Origin: Jidongwangia harbinensis
GTDB lineage: Bacteria > Actinomycetota > Actinomycetes > Mycobacteriales > Micromonosporaceae
DNA: 64,000 bases
Assembly (NCBI RefSeq): GCF_020216025.1
Contig: NZ_JAIWNC010000019.1
Span: forward strand, 1 to 64,000
Reading direction: 5' to 3'
Shown here in pieces: positions 61,724-64,000 of the stretch. Numbering within the stretch: the first letter of the stretch is position 1; each line of letters opens with the position of its first letter. Made by a program: the position numbers and the translations under genes. The notes beneath the pieces are model-generated. The model was given only the letters and a program-made list of their open reading frames with translations. It searched no databases and had not been told where the DNA came from.

Positions 61724-62168
61724 CGAGGTCGGCCAGGTGATCCGCCCACAGCTCGGCCAGGGCCGCGTCGGCCGGCGGGTGGATCTCCTGCCCGCCGCCG
61801 TAGATGTGCCGCCAGTCGTGGCCGGGCACCTCGCGGAGCAACTCCTCGAACGGCAGCCGGTGCTCCACCGGCACCATCCGGTCCCACCGCACCTCGGCGT
61901 ACCAGGTGTGCCGCCGCGGGTCACCGGTCCAGTGCGGGCCCGGGAAGATCGTGCCGTCGGCGAGCCGCCCGCTGCCGACGATCCCGCGGTCGCGGCGCTG
62001 GCGGAGCAGGAACACCCGGTCGCCGGGCGCCGTGCCGCGTCGCCGGGAGCCGAAACTCCACCGGCCGGCGGCCGGGCGCCCGGCCGAGGTGGCGGCGATG
62101 TCCGCCCGGTAGTTGTCCGGCGGGAACCCGGCGTCGGTGGCATCCCAGATAAGGAGATAGGTGCGCAC
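61698..62168 (-). CDS. Stand-alone EVE/PUA-like domain protein
   Basis: 156 aa. MRTYLLIWDATDAGFP, followed by RWSFGSRRRGTAPGDRVFLLRQRRDRGIVGSGRL and TWYAEVRWDRMVPVEHRLPFEELL, matches the EVE-like (PUA superfamily) domain often fused to an HNH nuclease in modification-dependent restriction. Here the nuclease is absent and the protein ends with WADHLADLARVPPDRC. It may bind modified bases. Its 3' end overlaps the fusion oxidoreductase by 26 bp in opposite orientation. Confidence 0.75.
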   Translation of the reverse strand: MRTYLLIWDATDAGFPPDNYRADIAATSAGRPAAGRWSFGSRRRGTAPGDRVFLLRQRRDRGIVGSGRLADGTIFPGPHWTGDPRRHTWYAEVRWDRMVPVEHRLPFEELLREVPGHDWRHIYGGGQEIHPPADAALAELWADHLADLARVPPDRC

Positions 62169-62193
62169 GTCCGATTAGCTCCATAGTGAACAG

Positions 62194-62685
62194 GTGGGCG
62201 ATCTCATCGTGATCCGGGGCAACTCCGGGGCCGGCAAGAGCACGGTCGCGCGGCAGCTGCGGCTGCGGATCGGCCGGGGCTGCGCCCTGGTCGAGCAGGA
62301 CTATCTTCGCCGGGTTCTGCTGCGGGAGCACGACGGGGTGCCGGATCCGATCGCGCCGGAGCTGATCGGCCTGAACGCCCGATTCGCGCTCTCCCGCGGC
62401 TATCACGTGATCGTGGAGGGGATCCTGGACCGGCCGCGCTACGGCGCCATGCTGGCCGAGCTGATCCGGGACCACGACGGCGCCGCCTACGTGTACTACC
62501 TGGACGTCTCGTTCGACGAATCGGTGCGCCGCCACGCCACCCGGCCGCAGGCCACCGAGTTCACCGCGGAGCAGATGCGGGCGTGGTACCGGGAGCGGGA
62601 CCTGCTCGGCGTGCCGGGAGAGCGGGTCATCCCGGAGACGGCCGGTCCGGTGGCGGTGCTCGAGCTTATGGCGCGGGTTCGGTGA
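62194..62685 (+). CDS. P-loop kinase-like ATPase
   Basis: 163 aa from GTG 62194. Walker A is LIVIRGNSGAGKSTVARQLRLRIG (residues 4-27). CALVEQDYLRRVLLREHDG, VIVEGILDRPRYGAMLAEL (Walker-B-like) and a lid-like SFDESVRRHATRPQATEFTAEQMRAWYRERDLLG follow. It resembles small-molecule or nucleotide kinases and zeta-toxin-like P-loop proteins. The phosphate acceptor is unknown. It is divergent from the EVE-like gene, 25 bp apart. Confidence 0.82.
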   Translation: MGDLIVIRGNSGAGKSTVARQLRLRIGRGCALVEQDYLRRVLLREHDGVPDPIAPELIGLNARFALSRGYHVIVEGILDRPRYGAMLAELIRDHDGAAYVYYLDVSFDESVRRHATRPQATEFTAEQMRAWYRERDLLGVPGERVIPETAGPVAVLELMARVR

Positions 62686-62851
62686 TCCGGGGCCGCGGCC
62701 ACGCCGCGTTGCTTCCGCAGCCGGCGCAGGACAGCTGGTCTCCGCAGTGGGTGCACCAGTCGTTGGTGCGGCGCAGGTACCACCCGAGCGCCACGCCCGC
62801 GAGCAGGCTGATCAGACCGATGACGGCAGCGACGGCAATCGCGCCGGTCAT
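62666..62851 (-). CDS. Small membrane protein with zinc-ribbon-like cysteines
   Basis: 61 aa from ATG 62851, overlapping the upstream gene stop as ATGA. One membrane helix (AIAVAAVIGLISLLAGVALGWYL) is followed by WCTHCGDQLSCAGCGSN, a CxxC-x5-CxxC pattern likely to bind zinc. It should face the cytoplasm or form a surface tag depending on topology. Its 3' end overlaps the kinase gene by 20 bp in opposite orientation. No family recognised. Confidence 0.65.
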   Translation of the reverse strand: MTGAIAVAAVIGLISLLAGVALGWYLRRTNDWCTHCGDQLSCAGCGSNAAWPRPRITEPAP

Positions 62852-63144
62852 GCGGCCGACTCGCGGACGATCCTGCGGACGAGCCCGGACACCGGCACCG
62901 GCCGGTCCAGCGGATCGGCGTCGGCACGCCGGGTGACATAGGACGCGGTGAAGGTGTCGACGCCGGTGCCGCGGTGTTCACCGGGGCGGTAGGTCACGGT
63001 GACGGCAAGCGGCGAGGCCGCCTCGATCACACCGGCCCGCCAGCCGTTCCGGAAGACCCACACGCGGTCGGATTTGCGGTAACTGTCGGCCGGGGCCACG
63101 TCCGCCGGATCTCGCTCCGGCGGGGCGATCGTCGGGGTGGACAT
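62848..63144 (-). CDS. Small SH3-like protein, coupled to the zinc-ribbon membrane protein
   Basis: 98 aa from ATG 63144 with GGAGAG upstream. The middle KSDRVWVFRNGWRAGVIEAASPLAVTVTYRPGEHRGTGVDTFTASYV looks like a small SH3/Tudor-type beta barrel. No catalytic motif. Its stop overlaps the start of the 61-aa membrane protein, so they are translated together. It is divergent from the XRE/DUF5753 regulator across a region rich in inverted repeats, suggesting shared control. Confidence 0.7.
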   Translation of the reverse strand: MSTPTIAPPERDPADVAPADSYRKSDRVWVFRNGWRAGVIEAASPLAVTVTYRPGEHRGTGVDTFTASYVTRRADADPLDRPVPVSGLVRRIVRESAA

Positions 63145-63223
63145 GGGAGAGCCTCCAAGATCCCGTGAGCTGACCCCCGCGGCCGAGCGCGTCGGCCGTC
63201 AGGTCATGAAACTCAGCACGCTC

Positions 63224-63301
63224 TGTCAGCAAGCAAGTACGTGTCTGTCAGCTATCATGCTCGCTGACAAGTGCGTCCGCAAGGCCGAATGCACGTGCAT
63301 T
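63224..63301 (+). promoter_or_regulatory. Cluster of inverted repeats between divergent genes, candidate operators
   Basis: TGTCAGC occurs at 63224-63230 and 63247-63253, and its complement GCTGACA at 63264-63270, the last two forming a 7-bp inverted repeat with 10-bp spacing. A perfect 12-bp palindrome ATGCACGTGCAT lies at 63290-63301. All are in the 280-bp gap upstream of the XRE regulator. Confidence 0.5.
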
Positions 63302-63426
63302 TGACTTGTGCGGAAGCATGGGACTTGGACCTTCGATCGGTTTCGTTGCGAAGGATCTCCCCCTTAAGATGCGAAGGGTCTGCGACCGGCGGACCCAGAG
63401 CCCGGACCGAAGCGGTGAGGAGTCAG

Positions 63427-64000
63427 GTGAGTACGGAGGAGGCGCCGGGTAGCGGCCCCACCGTTCTGCGCATCCTCCTCGGTGCTCAGCTGCGGCGGCT
63501 GCGCGAGGGCAGGGCGATCACCCGGGAAAGCGCCGGGTACGAGATCCGGGCCTCCGGCTCGAAGATCAGCCGGATGGAACTCGGCCGGGTCAGCTTCAAG
63601 GAGCGCGACGTCGCCGACCTGCTGACGCTGTACGGCGTGAGCGACCCGAAAGAGCGTGAGGCGCTGCTCGGGCTGGCCCGGCAGGCGAACAACCCCGGCT
63701 GGTGGCACCACTTCGGCGACATCCTGCCCGGCTGGTTCCAGTCCTACCTGGGCCTGGAGGCGGCGGCGACGCTGATCCGGACGTATGAGATCCAGTTCGT
63801 GCCCGGCCTGCTGCAGACGCCGGAGTACGCCCGGGCGGTGATCCTGCTCGGTCACGCCGGTGCCGACGCGGACGAGATCGACCGTCGCGTGGAGCTACGC
63901 CACCAGCGCCAGCAGATCCTCCATCGGGGCAACCCGCCCCAGCTGTGGGCGGTCATCGACGAGGCGGTGCTGCGCCGGCCCATCGGCGGCGTCGACGTGA
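63427..64000 (+). CDS. XRE-family regulator with DUF5753, cut by the right edge
   Basis: 191 codons visible from GTG 63427, with GAGGAG upstream. The HTH is LRILLGAQLRRLREGRAITRESAGYEIRASGSKISRMELGRVSFKERDVADLLTLYGV. The DUF5753 domain follows: ARQANNPGWWHHFGDILPGWFQSYLGLEAAATLIRTYEIQFVPGLLQTPEYARAVI and LWAVIDEAVLRRPIGG. This type is abundant in actinomycetes and often pairs with a DUF397 protein (which would lie beyond the window). It probably controls the divergent small genes and itself. Confidence 0.9.
   Translation, partial: MSTEEAPGSGPTVLRILLGAQLRRLREGRAITRESAGYEIRASGSKISRMELGRVSFKERDVADLLTLYGVSDPKEREALLGLARQANNPGWWHHFGDILPGWFQSYLGLEAAATLIRTYEIQFVPGLLQTPEYARAVILLGHAGADADEIDRRVELRHQRQQILHRGNPPQLWAVIDEAVLRRPIGGVDV

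Overview
The window is high-GC, densely packed, GTG-start-rich actinobacterial chromosome. The gene types (several ECF sigma/membrane-protein pairs, DUF5753-type XRE regulators, an FxSxx-COOH RiPP locus, rox-type rifamycin monooxygenase, DUF4360, DUF3455 and DUF6461 proteins) suggest a member of the Micromonosporaceae or a close relative. That placement is inference from gene content, not from a marker gene. No rRNA, convincing tRNA or CRISPR array is visible. The only core housekeeping gene is purC (57.6 kb); the rest is accessory or lineage-specific.

Layout. 0-5.5 kb: DUF5984 (cut by the left edge), DUF2625, a MazG-like pyrophosphohydrolase, an IS3 transposase remnant, a methyltransferase, then a coupled membrane protein/lipoprotein pair. 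5.7-9.1 kb: ECF sigma factor, CU044_5270-type membrane partner and a secreted beta-rich protein, with overlapping junctions. 9.1-16.6 kb: DUF6461, an MFS transporter broken by one in-frame TAG, DinB/DUF664, a shredded P-type ATPase tail, small stress-type proteins, a dethiobiotin-synthetase-like/SMI1 fusion and a DUF4360 secreted protein. 16.6-20.2 kb is a scarred, partly lower-GC island: a leucine-rich-repeat-variant protein, an IS256 transposase fused in frame to the tail of a short-chain dehydrogenase, an orphan 2-TM beta-rich protein and a decayed gene. 20.3-30.9 kb: a membrane P-loop NTPase with a 96-bp tandem-repeat solenoid, an aldo/keto reductase, a coupled RNA ligase/HD-Pnk RNA-repair pair, decayed fragments (one an M23 peptidase), an nSTAND1-type NTPase with a trefoil-like tail, a second sigma/membrane pair and an alpha/beta hydrolase.

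30.9-40.1 kb, minus strand, is the centrepiece: a complete FXS RiPP locus read as fxsA (57-aa precursor ending FQSAH), fxsB (radical SAM/SPASM with HEXXH), an AAC(3)-family acetyltransferase, fxsC (TIR-like), fxsT (ParA-like/TIR-like/NB-ARC/TPR) and a 2-TM helical membrane protein. Three of its junctions are 1-4 nt stop/start overlaps. Inverted repeats sit in the fxsA leader. A second, orphan FxsT-like protein lies 13 kb away (48.6-52.0 kb) with a degraded N-terminal ATPase site.

40.4-48.6 kb: a tandemly duplicated secreted esterase, a rox-like rifamycin monooxygenase preceded by a 31-bp perfect palindrome carrying the rifamycin-associated-element core, DUF3455, an OafA-type acyltransferase, a third sigma/membrane pair and a sialidase-like BNR protein. 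52.1-64.0 kb: a polar amino-acid ABC transporter operon, XdhC, an SDR/AraC pair, purC, small proteins, HxlR next to an LLM-flavin/BBE fusion oxidoreductase, a stand-alone EVE-like protein, a P-loop kinase, two coupled small proteins and an XRE/DUF5753 regulator cut by the right edge, with an operator-like cluster before it.
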